64,000 nt of DNA from assembly GCA_012064385.1 (NCBI GenBank), contig QRDG01000129.1, positions 2,035,015-2,099,014 on the forward strand, read 5' to 3'. Below, in pieces: positions 1 through 12,022 of this stretch. Position 1 is the first letter of the stretch. Every line of letters starts with the position of its first letter. The notes under the pieces are model-generated. The model made no database searches. It saw only the letters and a program-made list of their open reading frames with translations, and had not been told where the DNA came from. A program made the translations under genes and the position numbers. This DNA is from Puccinellia tenuiflora. Its lineage: Eukaryota; Streptophyta; Magnoliopsida; Poales; Poaceae.

Positions 1-197
1 GTCAACTTGAGCCCACGAATGAAGGAGGCATGGACCCACTATCTAGCATGTACTCCCTCTTGGAGATCTAACGCAACCACTTGGCTAGAGTAACCACTTA
101 GATAAAAGAGCATCCAAGAACATAAATAAAACAATCTCATAAAGAAAACATGCACGATCTGATCATAACATTAATTCTCCAATCCATCCCCTTGGGG

Positions 198-644
198 TCA
201 CCGCCTCCTCCCCAGCATTTCGCACTCGGAAGCTCCTTCTACCCACAGAACTACTATGACCTCCTGATGTAGTAACTCCATCCAAAACTCGTCGGATCGC
301 CGCTCCCTGCTACCGCCAAGAAATTCTTGCACTAGGCGGATGTGTACGCTGATAATCCCGAGACGCTCACCTCCTTCTACCAAACTAGTGAGGACTTTTG
401 GCGAGAGCGAGAACTGGAACTTCTTCAGCTTGGTGAAGCCTAAGATCGCCCACAACGGGCGCAAGCCCCGGATCGTCAGCAACATCAAGGGCACACGAAA
501 AGCCAAGAGAGGGGACATGCTCGCTGACCCGGTGGTGGCCGCCTGGAGAGGTTCACCTATATGCCCAAGCCCAAGGAAGAATGCAAGCCGCCGGAGTGCC
601 TGATGGTGGGGTACACCATAAAGAAGGCTTATTTGTTCGGTTGA
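198..644 (+). pseudogene. NAC-domain transcription factor-like pseudogene fragment
   Basis: Three pieces in two frames give a NAC-domain-like order. Frame 198 (mod 3 = 0) reads through an ADVYADNPETL block, which resembles the segment before the DNA-binding part of grass-expanded NAC-like proteins. From about 400 the next frame gives an NWNFFSLVKPK block, like the W-[YF]-F-F motif of NAC subdomain C. From about 550 the first frame resumes with KPPECLMVGYTI, close to the W-L-M-x-E-Y motif of subdomain D, and stops at 642-644. In-frame stops at about 261-266 and 333-335 and two frameshifts make it non-functional. Intact NAC proteins would be plant transcription factors. Family assignment is by motif resemblance only. 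Confidence 0.55.
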
Positions 645-1995
645 AAAGGTTGTTTCTTGTCTACTTACAAACATGGTAGATATTAAATATTGTATGTAAG
701 CAAGAATCGTGTATCCCGATTGGATGGAAAATTGTGTATATGTTTTACCAGCCATCAAATGTTTCTATTTTGGAAAAGATAAGAAGGGCTTAGATCCCTT
801 CAAATGTTTCTATTTTCATTTTCGCCTTTCCCGGAGATTCTCGTGTACTTCCTTGTCCTCTGTTTCCCCTTCCTTTAAGGGGTTAGAAATAAGAGTTTTG
901 GTGGCAAGCGGTAGCAGAAGGCCGGTTTTGATACGAACTAGATTTCCCTTTTCTCCACAAGTAGATATGTTCTTTATACAACCATTAATGCAAGTATGTA
1001 TCAGTTCTACTTTTTGCATTTTAGTTTTTGAATTGAAAGGCTTGTAATGTAGCAAGATCTAAACTCATTTCATATAAGTTTACCATTTTCTATTTTCATG
1101 TAATATAATATAGCAATATATCTTTCATGTTCGGGTCAATTCAAACATTTCTATTCACCAGTTCATGGTGTCCGTACGTAGGAGCAACATAATGCCGGCA
1201 AGGAGTACATCATACAACATACAGACAAAGGGCACATGACTAATATGGCACATGATTGAGGGACAGGGCATACAACCGGCATCAGCGAGCGAACGCGCGC
1301 GAGATGGCAGAGGCGAGATGGCAGCGGACCATCCAGAATATCAAGGCGTTAATGGCCAGCGTCGTGACCACCACAGGAAAAATGACTTAGGGCTGTGGGT
1401 CCTAACATGACCCAGCGACCGATCAGCAGCTAGTGGTCGGCGCTATCTCGGGCGGTGGAAGCCACCGGAGTTACTAACTAGAGTGAAAGTTGATGATATT
1501 TAATTTGTTAGATATATTAATTTCTCGTTGAGTAAATTTAACTACTTAATTTGGACAACTTAAAGTTTCATGATACAAAAATTATGTTAATTTTTGTTAC
1601 ATCCTTACCATGGTGGATGGGGGTGATTGCCCACAACCCTCCCCCCCCCACACCACCACCACCACCCTAATTCTAATTAAAGTAGATTGCCACATACATC
1701 GATCCATAAGAGTTATTGAACCATGCGCCCATACGAGCATAAGCATGGAACGGGGTAGGAAAAAGAAGTGAGTTGGAGCATCGCCGAAAAACCCATTATA
1801 CATCCCTCGATCTTGACAGGTTACTATCATGTGGTTGAGCTCCGATTTACTCTGTTTTAGAATGACATTGGTTATTTTAAACTGTGCATGTGTATCTCTT
1901 TTAGATTTTCTTCATTGCTAGGACATTCTAGCGCCACTCAGTTGATTCACGTAGTCATCATATTGTTTTATATGTCCTCAAACTTTGAAGATGTG
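645..1995. other. Intergenic stretch, nothing assigned
   Basis: No coding region of convincing length or composition is visible. There is a C-rich tract with CCA repeats at about 1640-1665. The rest is mixed-composition DNA without recognisable transposon ends. Confidence 0.5.
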
Positions 1996-2215
1996 GTCAT
2001 AAAAGTTTAGATTATTGTATTATTAATATGGAAAATGAAATGTCACCAAATCAACAATAGTTCAATATTTCTGTATCACATATTTTATGATCACATCATA
2101 CATCAGTCATAAAAGTTTCAATTATTGTATTGTTAATATGAAAAATGAAATGTCGCCAAATAAAAAATAGTTCAACATTTCTGTATCACATATTTTATGA
2201 TCACATCATACATCT
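1996..2215. repeat. 110-bp tandem duplication, two copies
   Basis: The block starting GTCATAAAAGTTT at 1996 recurs at 2106 with a few substitutions. Both copies share the segment ending in CACATCATACATC. It is AT-rich and non-coding. Confidence 0.85.
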
Positions 2216-2408
2216 AATATATGTGATTACACAAAAATAAGTAATGTCCCAAAGCTAAATCAGAGTACACATATAAATAAAATACTAGAAAAATACCCCG
2301 CGTGTTGCAGCGGGTATCACTTTATGAATTTATTGTGCAGATGAAAAGGGTATAGGACGATGAAATATTATGTCTACAAAAATATGCAAGCCTCAATTGG
2401 TCCTAGTG

Positions 2409-4229
2409 GTTGAGAGACTAAATATTATTGACAAATTGTTCTGTATTTGATGACTAAAAAGTAGTGGCATGGACAATTGTATGGCTGAAAAATAGATAAA
2501 ATGAATAGATTGCATGGAAGAAATATTATTATTAATAAGTGTTAGTGGAGATGACATGGACAATTGGTTGGCTAATATAGTGGGTGATTGATGCACCTAA
2601 AATGCATCTACTTTTCCAAGCACTTTGCTTCATAATTTGCTCTGGAATCTTCCCATATTTGAATAAAAACTGCTGAATCTCACATTGTTTTTAGCAAAGT
2701 CTCTTTTCTGGTTGTTTTTGCAGGAAATTAAATCGGAGAAAAATACCACGTCAATTTTTATGGAAAAGAAGGGCATCGTGCAAAAGATGGACACGAGGAA
2801 GCGTCCGAGGGCCAAAAGAGTGGGCCCCATGCGGCCAGATTCCTTGGCCGCATGGGCCCACCCATCTGGGGCCTCGGGCACCGCCTCTCCTTCGGCTTTC
2901 GCGTACCCCCTCATATATACGAAAAAGTGGCTGACCTAGGAGGGGAGGAGCATTCGCGAAACAGAGTGCTGCCGCCACCACGATCTTCGTTTTCGAAGTC
3001 AAATTGATCCAGGATTTCTCCCCCGGAGGAGGGATCCAGAGGCCGTCTTCACCGCCATCTTCACCGCCTTCATCTCCATAGACCATCAGCTCCCTCACCA
3101 TCACCATGTGTGAGTAGTCCGCTGTAGTCACATGAGGTGGATGGGGATTGGATGAGATTGATCATATGATGATACCCGTTGTCCGGGATCTTAGGGGTTT
3201 ATCTTGAGGATATTCTTGTATTGTGTTGACACACTTATGCTATGTTTAATGCTTGCTACTAGGGCCCGAGTGGCATGATTTCAGTACTTAACTTATTTTT
3301 CCCCATCATATAATTGAGTTTGGTATTTATCTGCAAAGTGTATTACCTGCTATTATGTTGAACCTGCGAACCCTAAATGTGACATATAGGGAAAACAAGG
3401 GGAACATGTTTTCGTTTGAGGATTATATGTGTTCATGAAGTGTTAATGCGTTGTTCCGGGCTATTCGAAAGGGTAGACCTTAATTACCTATAGTTCCAAG
3501 TTGGCCCCGGTGAAATGGGCAGGTAGGACAATAGATGTTGTGCAAATTCTCTTGGTTAGTGCGCACAACTAATTATGGAACACATACCTACATATATCGG
3601 AGTAAGTCCCATTGCTATATGAATCTTATTATATGATCAATCTTATTCATACAACACCCCGCTGTCACCTCATGCCTACGTTTTAAATCTCTGAGTTACA
3701 CTTTCACTTTTCCGGTGAAAACTGGGAAACCATTGTTCACTACTGCTGTTTTATTTGTTTGAATCATCTTGCTGCCATCACTATTACTGCTGCAAGTTTA
3801 TTGATATACAGGTGTGGCTGAGAATGACGCCTCAATTGCTAAAGTCTTATTGGTATTCTTGTGTTCCCATCAAGACGAACTATAAATTTGGGTAATACTT
3901 CCCAACGAAGATTTCAGCGATCCCCTATACTTGTGGGTATCAGTGATGTGGAAAGCTTCCATGTTGAGAGACTATGTATAATTGACGTGAAATTGTTGTG
4001 TATTTGGTGACTAAAAAGTAGTGGCATGGACAATTGTATGGCTGAAAATTAGATAAAATGAATAGGTTGCATGGAAGAAATATTATTATTAATAAGTGTT
4101 AATGGAGATGACATGGATAATTGGTTGGATAAGATAGTGGGTCATGTGGATAGCTTGCATGTTAAGAGACTAAATATAAATGACGTGAAATTGGTGTGTA
4201 TGTGATGACTAAAAGTACTGGCATGGACA
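2409..4229. repeat. About 196-bp tandem repeat, three units, interrupted by a solo LTR
   Basis: Units begin with GTTGAGAGACTA at 2409 and 3963 and GTTAAGAGACTA at 4161. Removing the solo LTR at 2589-3942 and one 5-bp target duplication puts the first two units about 195 bp apart; the second and third are 198 bp apart. The third unit is cut off by the Copia LTR at 4230. The monomer is AT-rich and non-coding. Confidence 0.8.
2589..3942. mobile_element. Solo LTR of an LTR retrotransposon
   Basis: A 1354-bp block starts TGATGCACC and ends GGGTATCA, so it has TG...CA ends. It is flanked by a perfect 5-bp target duplication GTGAT at 2584-2588 and 3943-3947. It contains a TATA-like TCATATATAC at 2911-2920 and no internal coding region or second LTR, so it is best explained as a solo LTR left by LTR-LTR recombination. 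The family was not identified. Confidence 0.88.
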
Positions 4230-6101
4230 TGTTGGGAATATGCCCTAGAGGCAATAATAAAATGGTTTATTAAGCATATTCATGTTTATGATAATAGTTT
4301 ATTATCCATGCTATAATTGTATTAAATGGAAACATAATACATGTGTGGAATATAAACACCAGGAGTCCCTAGTGAGCCTCTACAGGACTAGTTCGTTGAT
4401 CAAGAGATAGTTAGAGTTTCCTAACTATGGACTTGTTACAGTCACTTGATAACGGAGTCATATCATTAGGAGTAATGGTGTGATGGACATGAACCAAACA
4501 ATAAAGATTTGCAATTAATCATGTCACAAAAGTTTTGTTGTCAACACTTTTATATGCCAAATATAGTTTCCTTAGACCATGAGATTATATCACTCCCGTT
4601 CACCGGAGGAATGATTTGTGGACATCAAACGTCACTTCGTAACTAGGTGATTATAAAGGTGGCTTTCAGGTATCTCCGATGGTGGGTTGTTGGGTGATAT
4701 GAATCGAGAGTGGGATTTGTCCCTCCATGTGACGGAGAAGATATCTCCAGGCCTTCTCGGTAATATAGCATCAAAAGTCTGCAGACATGTGATTAGGTTG
4801 TAATCACCGGGATCCTATATTATGGACGAGTAAAGAGAACTTGCCGGTAACGAGATTAAACTAGACATGGGGATGTCAACGATTATATCTCGGGCAAGTA
4901 AAATATCGTGAGACAAAGGGAATCGTATATGAGATTAATTGAATCTCCGGCATCGTGGTACAATCGAGAAAAGCTTTTCGTTGAGTGTATAGGAATTAAT
5001 ATGGGCATCCCGGTCCCGCTATTAATTATTAATGTGATCATGTCTATGCATTCTCGAACCCGTAGGGTCACACACTTAACGCTCCGATGAAATTAGGTTT
5101 TGCGATGAATTAAATGATGAAACAAACGAATGATGATTCGGAGTCTCGGATGGGATCCCGGACGTCACGAGAGGTTCCGGAGGAGTCCGGAGAATAAGAT
5201 TCATATATGGAAAGTTGTTTCCGGAGGTTTCGAAAAAGTTCCGAAAATTATTTGCAGGGTACCAGAAGGTTCCGGAATGTTCTAGAGGGGTCTAGAAGTC
5301 GGACCAGATATTGTATGGGGCCCACATGGACCAAAGGGGTGCAGCTGGCCACTTGGGCCAGCCGCACCACCTAAGGCCCACATGGGCCAAACCGAATTGG
5401 CCTAGGAGGGGGGGGGGCGGCCAACCCTAGGAGGAGTCCTAGGGGGACTAGGCTTGGGGGACAAGCCACCCCTTGGCCGGCCGGCCCTAGGGCTCCCCCT
5501 CCACCTATATAAAGGGGTGAGGGGAAGGGGGTGCGGCACCCCAAGAGGCTGCTCCCCAAGCACCCTAACCGCACCACCTCCTCCACCTAAAACCCTAACC
5601 GCACCCCTCTCTCCCCGGAGGGCTGCCGCCACCACCATCTCCACACCATAGCTGCACCACCCCTATGCCCTAGGGCTGCTGCGCCTTGTTCCTCTCCCTC
5701 TCCTCTTTCTTGGCTTGGCGAAGCCCTGCTCGTGGAGATCGTCATCATCACCAGCGCTGCCGTCGTGCCGCTGAGATCATCAAGGCCACGTCATCTCGCT
5801 TGCGGGATCAAGGAGTTGACGTCTTCATCGAGCCGTACGTGTGGACACCGCGGAGGTGCTGCCCGTTGCTGCACTTCACCGGATTGGATCTCGAGGATAA
5901 TACATCTCCTCGCGACTAGACGAGTCTAGTTGCGGGGATCGACTAGTCAACCCCTGCACCGACAAAACACATTTGTTGATCTTCAAGGGTAAGAGATTGG
6001 ATCTCACCTTCGCTATCTTCATCTCGTAGATCTAGATCCTTGGGGTTTATTCCGCTTGCCGCGTAGGAATTTTTTTTGTTTTCTATGCTGCGACCCCTTC
6101 A
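4230..6101 (+). repeat. 5' LTR of the BARE/Angela-like element
   Basis: It runs from TGTTGGG at 4230 to the CTTCA just before the primer site, about 1.87 kb, close to the ~1.8 kb usual for BARE1 LTRs. A TATA box (CTATATAAAG) lies at about 5504-5513. The first 336 bp align without gaps to 10818-11153 with six substitutions by hand count. Confidence 0.88.
5504..5513 (+). promoter_or_regulatory. TATA box of the Copia LTR
   Basis: CTATATAAAG sits in the GC-rich part of the LTR, with a short G/A-rich run after it. Transcription would be expected to start roughly 30 bp downstream, defining the U3/R border. Confidence 0.6.
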
Positions 6102-6102
6102 G

Positions 6103-6115
6103 TGGTATGAGAGCC
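6103..6115 (+). other. Primer binding site (initiator-Met tRNA type)
   Basis: TGGTATGAGAGCC follows the LTR end. It matches the usual plant Copia primer site TGGTATCAGAGC except for one C-to-G change. Confidence 0.8.
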
Positions 6116-7367
6116 TAGATCTATTCGTAGATGTTGGTGCGATTAGAACACAAGGAGTTGTGGGCGTTGATATTTTATGTTGCTACCTTCTAGCGTGCAC
6201 TTTGCATCTTTGCGGTATTGTGAGATTGAAGCGGCCCAGACCAACCTTACTCGTCCACGCACGAGAGACCGGTTCCACGACTGACATGCAACTTGTTTTG
6301 CATAAGTGGCTGGCGGGTGTCTGTTTCTCTTGCTTTAGTGAGGGTGCAATTTTCAATGGAAGGCCTTTCAAAAGGATGAGTAAATAAGCGACTATTATAT
6401 CACCGTTGTGGTTTTGCGTAGATTAGAACGGTTCTATCTCGTTGACCCAAGCCACGTAAAAATTGCATAAACAAAGTAGAGGACGTCTAACTTGTTTTTG
6501 CAGAGGGGTCATGTGATGTGATATGGCCAATATGTGATTTGTGATAATGTATGCAATGATCATGTTTGTAATATTTCGCGACTTGCATGTCGACGAGTAC
6601 GGCAACCGGCAGGAGCCATATGGTTGTCTATTATTTTATGTGACCTGCGAGTCATTGAATCACCATGTAATTGCTTTACTTTATTGCTAAGAGTAGCATT
6701 AGTTGTAGTTGCAATAGTTGGTGGACAACCATGGTGATGGCGCCAAGATGATGGAGATCATGCCGGAGATGGAGATCATGCCGGTGCTTTATAGATGGAG
6801 ATCAAAAGCATATGAAGAAAGGCCATATCATATCACAATTTTGAATTGCATGTGATGTTAATCCTTTTATGCACCTTATTGTTATGCTTAGATGTGATCG
6901 CGACGGTAGCATGATAAGGTGATCTCTCATGTTAATATCAAGATAATTAAGTGTTCTCCCCTAGTATGCACCGTTGCGAAAGTTCGTCGTTTCGAAGCAT
7001 CACGTGATGATCGGGTGTGATAGATTCAACGTTCACATACAACGGGTGTAAGCCAATTTACACATGCGAAAATACTACGGTTGTCTTGACGAGCCTAGCA
7101 TGTACAGACATTGCCTCGGGAACACGGAACCGAAAGGTAAAACACGAGTCATATGAATGATATGATCAACACTGAGTTGTTCACCATTGAAGCTACATCA
7201 TCTCACGTGATGATCGGTTGTGGTGTAGTGTATTTGGATCGTGTGTCACTAAACAACCAGAGAGATGTTGAGTTTAGTGGGAGTTCATATAATAATTTGA
7301 TTAAGATGAACTAAAATTATCATAAACAAAGTGTCCTAAAGATGTCTTTACAAAATCCTTGTAGATC

Positions 7368-7997
7368 ATGGCTGACTACAGTAGTATGTTTCTTGCTGAG
7401 GAGCTGCGTCTCGATGGGTCAAACTTTGCTGAGTGGTACATGCGTCTGAGAGAAGTCCTGCACACCAATAGTGAGCTCTACGTGATAGATGAACCTTTAG
7501 AAGAATGACCTGATGTTTCTGCAAACTATGAGGAGTACATGGAGTGGTACAATCAAAAGACCACCTACTTGAAAGTCAAGTGGTTGATGTGCACCTTCAT
7601 GGATTCTAACCTTGGTAGACAATTTGGAAACTTGAGCGCAATGGAGATTGTCGATGAACTGAAAAGAAGGTTCATAGCACAAGTTAGAGTTGCAAGGTTT
7701 GAATGCTTGGATGAATTTCTTTCAACTAAGATGGAAGAAAACACTTGCTTGGAACAACACCTGAGTAAGATGCACCGGCTGTATTATACTCTGGTGGATG
7801 TTTGGAACCATGAGATAACTGACGAGATGGCAATAGATGGGGTGCTGCGCTCGCTTCCCCCCAGCTATAAGAATTATGTCAGGGACTATGTCATGGGAAG
7901 GGATTCGATCACTTTCTGTGAGTTTATTTCCCGGCTGCGTCATGTCAAAGTGGAACCCATAGCAGGAGAAGTAGTCAATGCAGAAGGTATATTTTGA
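7368..7997 (+). pseudogene. Copia gag (UBN2-type) with an in-frame stop
   Basis: The frame opens at ATG 7368 (MADYSSMFLAEEL) and reads 46 codons to a TGA at 7506-7508. It then continues in the same frame to a TAA-type end at 7997. The content is UBN2-like gag: a nucleocapsid-precursor helical domain with the SLPPSYKNYV motif at about 7851-7880. The C-terminal CCHC zinc knuckle and all pol domains are missing. Gag would form the virus-like particle; this copy cannot make a full-length one. Confidence 0.85.
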
Positions 7998-10806
7998 TAT
8001 ACTAGTTATAAATGTTTAAATGTCCCATTTACACTTGTGGTGAGCTAAGTATTTGATACTTGTGCTATTTTGTGAAAACATGGCCCGCCGTTTGAGAAGT
8101 GCATGGAGGGACTGAGTGGATTTCGCGGGAAGATGGCAATCAAGGAGTTGATGCTGGCGTCATTTCACTTCTACATTTATCGTTTTTAAATTAGAGGATT
8201 TGAATGAGTTTTGTAATCGAATTAAGTGTGATCTTAAATTAGTGTGTCTCGGTTTGTGAGACGGTCATTCATGTTAAAGACAAGTGGTTGTTCTATTTTC
8301 ATGAGTAATCCTTCTTTAGTGATCACGTTTCGATTATGAGATTATTGTCCTTTGTTAGATTTAAACGATAATTAGTTAAACACTTATAAAATAAAACATG
8401 CTAAAATATCCAATACTTGATGATGAGATTTGTTTTAGTTGTGCTATAGTGTTGGTGAGTATTCTGATGCGCATCACCAAGTAGTATGATTAAAAATGCC
8501 ATTTTCTGAAAATGCCATGAGTAGCTGAAAATAAACACAAGTGTTGGTTGTATTTTTCAGTGAATAAGAGACATCATTATTTTATGTTCTTCATCGTGAA
8601 TGAGTAAATAGGAGTATTTATGCATGTCATGATGAGACCATGGAAGTAGAGGATATTACGTTAACAAGATAATTGAGTCTTTCGATTTGATCAAAAGAGA
8701 CAAAATATTTGAGTTATGGTTTATATGAAGACTTGTGACAAGTGTTATCACAAATTGCAATATTTAGAGTTTATTCAAAAGTGTTTTGATGCACGCTAAA
8801 GTATTGTAGTCACATTATATTTTGATATTATGTGGTCATAGAAATGGGATTTAGAATTAAGGGTTTATTAGTATCATATAGATTTATTTTGATAACACTC
8901 TGTTTTAAATAAAGGATCTATTTAATGATTTGCATTTCGCATATGAGTTATGTGAAATAGTGGTTTCAATAATTATGAGATAATTAGAGGCCATAGCAAA
9001 TGAAGTTTTGTAATACATTCATATGAGATTATGAATAGAGATTCCACAATGTGAGACTAAAAGGGACAAACCAATGTGTTTGGTTGTGTTATGTATTTTA
9101 GTGGTTTTATCGTGAAATGGTTTCATTGATAAAAGAATTGTTGGAATAAATTTAGAAAGCTAAAACCTTGCATGTTTATGTTTCAAGTGGCACATATGTG
9201 AAGTGCTATGTTGGTTAAAACTTGACACATAAAAGATTTTAATGATGGTGATCATTGAATTTTGGTTTAGCTTATCTGAAGAGAAGTAAGATTCAAGAAT
9301 ATGAAATTTCTCAATAGTTGCAAATAACATTCATGATTTACTTGTCATGTTTGAGAAACAAGACATACCTACAAAACTACAAAAGGAGAAATAGAAACTT
9401 TAAATACGAAAGTGACTTAGAGTCATCCTATGTTAAGTTTAAATCACAAAGTAATTGTTACTTGATTTTGTGAAAAGAATGTTTCACATATTTATTTTGC
9501 AAAGAGTTTGTGTAGAATAAATAAAACTTAAAGCTAGCAAGGTGCTGGCATTTCGTATATGAGTTCTCGAATTTTAAGAGTTAAGAAATTTTGGAGGATT
9601 CCAAAGTACCGAGAAAGTGCATAAGAAACTGAGTGGGATCTAATTAAGATATGTGGTGACATATATTAAGTTAGAGCAGAAACTAATTTCCATAATCAAA
9701 ATATGTGGTGACATATGTTTGAGTGGGAACTAGTTAATCATGGTCAAATATAAAGATAACATATTTCTGAGTGGGAGCCAAAGTGGCTTCACAATTTAAT
9801 ATGTGTATGGTGTATATTTGAGTGGGAGTTTACAACATCGTGTTTGAATGAAATTGAGATTTCGTGAATGTTGTAAACATTGTCATGGACCAATGCATAA
9901 CTTGTGAAGTTAGTTTGAATGTCAAATATCCATGGAGATGGATGTATCTATGGTTTGATAGATATGTTTGATAAACATTAAAGTCACATGTTTAACCTAA
10001 ACAGGTTTTGAAGGAGTTCAAAATAAAACAAGAGAAGAATGGTTCATCTCCTTGTAAGAAATAGGTGAAACATTGAGTTGAGAACTCAGTACAAAATTGA
10101 TGGTTGGAGGATATGTTAGAATTCACTATGAATTGTTCATATATAGGTCTGAACATATTAGAACCATGTGTTTGTATCTGACGATCAATGACCCAAGTTC
10201 TTAATTGTAAGAACATGTTAAATGAGGAGCCATTTTTCATGAAATTGAGATGAATTTAGAAGATAGTAGACTTGATTGAAGTCATAAAGCCAGACTAATT
10301 TGGAGATCTCTTAATATCGGAGTAGCACAGCGAAAGCATGATCAGAAATATCGAAGTGACATGTACACTGACGATTTGTTGAGTCTACAACATATAGGAG
10401 TATATGATTAATTCAAGGATTAAAATAAGATATAATATTTTGGTTTGAGAAAGTTCTTTCAAGATTGAGTGAGTTCCGGATGCGTATGCTATGAGAAAGT
10501 CCATTTAACTGATCGTACATATAGGCATAAAAGGATATGAATGTCTCACTCAATGACCAAAAATATTATATACATTATATGATAATGGGTTTTATCATGG
10601 GATGATAGGAAGTTTATCATGTGATGATAAAGTAATGTCAAATTAGGTGACAGTTACAATTTTGCAAAGGACATAAAGAGCTGTAAAGTACAGAGTACGG
10701 ACAGAACCTCTTCCACAAGCAAACATGATCAGCACTAAGACTTCGTGAGTATGACTCCACGGGTGTTAGATCGAGAAAATGTAAACTAGATTATTGACTC
10801 TAGTGC
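7998..10806. other. AT-rich internal region of the Copia element without pol
   Basis: About 2.8 kb with no recognisable protease, integrase, reverse transcriptase or RNase H in six frames. Four GAGTGGGA motifs at 9631, 9721, 9769 and 9820 resemble the element's own purine tract. A degenerate repeat containing ATATGTGGTGACATAT lies at about 9650-9720. Confidence 0.6.
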
Positions 10807-10817
10807 AAGTGGGAGAC
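10807..10817 (+). other. Polypurine tract of the BARE/Angela-like element
   Basis: AAGTGGGAGAC lies directly before the 3' LTR start (TGTTGGGAATATG), as in BARE1-type elements. Confidence 0.8.
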
Positions 10818-11153
10818 TGTTGGGAATATGCTCTAGAGGCAATAATAGAATGGTTTATTAAGCATATTCATGTTTATGATAATAGTTTATTATCCATGCT
10901 ATAATTGTATTAAATGGAAACATAATACATGTGTGGAATATAAACACCAGGAGTCCCTAGTGAGCCTCTACAGGACTAGTTCGTTGATCAAGAGATAGTT
11001 AGAGTTTCCTAACTATGGACTTGTTATAGTCACTTGATAACGGAGTCATATCATTAGGAGTAATGGTGTGATGGACATGACCCAAACAATAAAGAGTTGC
11101 AATTAATCGTGTCACAAAAGTTTTGTTGTCAACACTTTTATATGCCAAATATA
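10818..11153 (+). repeat. Truncated 3' LTR
   Basis: Gap-free match to 4230-4565 with six differences. It stops abruptly at 11153. The next 18-20 bases (from 11154) repeat a segment found at 11088-11106 inside this LTR piece, and sequence unrelated to the LTR follows. Confidence 0.9.
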
Positions 11154-11173
11154 AATAAAGAGTTGCAATTAAC

Positions 11174-12019
11174 GCGAGTAGAGGGCCCTGTATTCGCTTT
11201 TGACGGGCCGAAAACTCGTCCAACCTAGCAGACCCCGTATCCCCACCCCGTAAAACAGAATATTCTTGCATCAGCTGTTCGTGGCCGAGCGCGCGGTTCC
11301 GCGGGATGCACATGCGCCCCATCATGGACCCTCTTCTCTGATCCAGCAGCTTGGCGCGGTCCTCGATTTCTTCCATACCGAAGAGGAGCAGCATCATCTC
11401 CGTGTCGTCGTCGTTCAGCAGCTCGTCGAGGTCCGAATCATCGGAACCCGAGGATGACCAATCGGTCGACGAATCCACCAAATCCTCCATAGTCACCTCC
11501 GAAGTCATCTACCACCATGAAGCATAGATCAGCCTCCAAGCTCATTGATTGTACCGGTGAAAACGAAGAAGAACGCGGCGGAGTACTGACTGTGGGTTTG
11601 GCGGCGGAGAAGAACGCGACGGGGTGCGGCGGGGCGCGCCGAGGGGCGCTGAGGTGCGGCGGGGGTGCGGCGGCCGTCGACGCAGTGTGGGGCGGCTCGG
11701 CGGACGGCGGAGGGGGCCAAATGACTAGGTTTCCGGCGGCGGCGGGCGAGTGGCTGTGGCGGCGGCGCGGGGGAAAACAGGTAGGGAAACCGAAATTTCA
11801 GCCCGCCCTAGCTGAAACGAAATGGTGGGTTGGCCCTGTATTCCCCCTCCCATCCCGCACAAGTAGGGGGCAAGGAGCCGCCCCGTAGCGAAACTGAAAA
11901 AAATTGATACGGGGGGCCTGATTTACGGGGTCTGCTAGACGGCCGGGTAGAGCCCTACCCCGTATTTCGGCGGTTATTTTACGGGGTTGGGTCTTTTAAG
12001 GGGTCTGTTAGACTTGCTC
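11174..12019 (-). mobile_element. Truncated PIF/Harbinger-type DNA transposon
   Basis: The right end reads GGGGTCTGTTAGACTTGCTC (12000-12019) followed by TAA, matching a TWA target site. On the minus strand this begins GAGCAAGTCTAACAGACCCC, typical of grass Harbinger ends. CTAGCAGACCCCGTA occurs on the plus strand at 11225-11239 and its reverse complement occurs near 11927-11940, so a sub-terminal inverted repeat is present. The left end is lost against the broken Copia LTR. It carries a transposase N-terminus on the minus strand. Confidence 0.7.
11254..11508 (-). pseudogene. Harbinger transposase N-terminal fragment
   Basis: ATG at 11508 opens about 85 residues: an acidic stretch, then DRAKLLDQRRGSMMGR and IPRNRALGHEQLMQ. 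These blocks are familiar from grass HARBI1-like transposases just upstream of the DDE nuclease. The similarity ends near 11254 and the frame then runs into unrelated and LTR sequence. The DDE nuclease domain is absent. Confidence 0.7.
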
Positions 12020-12022
12020 TAA

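Larger units (their letters stand above)
4230..11153 (+). mobile_element. BARE1/WIS/Angela-like Copia element, pol-less, 3' LTR truncated
   Basis: The 5' LTR (4230-6101) starts TGTTGGGAATATGCCC, the hallmark of the BARE1/WIS/Angela group, and is followed by an iMet-type primer site. A gag remnant lies at 7368-7997, a purine tract at 10807-10817 and a partial 3' LTR at 10818-11153. The ~2.8 kb between gag and the purine tract is AT-rich and I see no protease, integrase or reverse transcriptase in any frame, so this is a non-autonomous derivative or a decayed copy. The 5-bp sequence before it is GGACA; no matching right duplication exists because the 3' LTR is broken. Confidence 0.9.
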
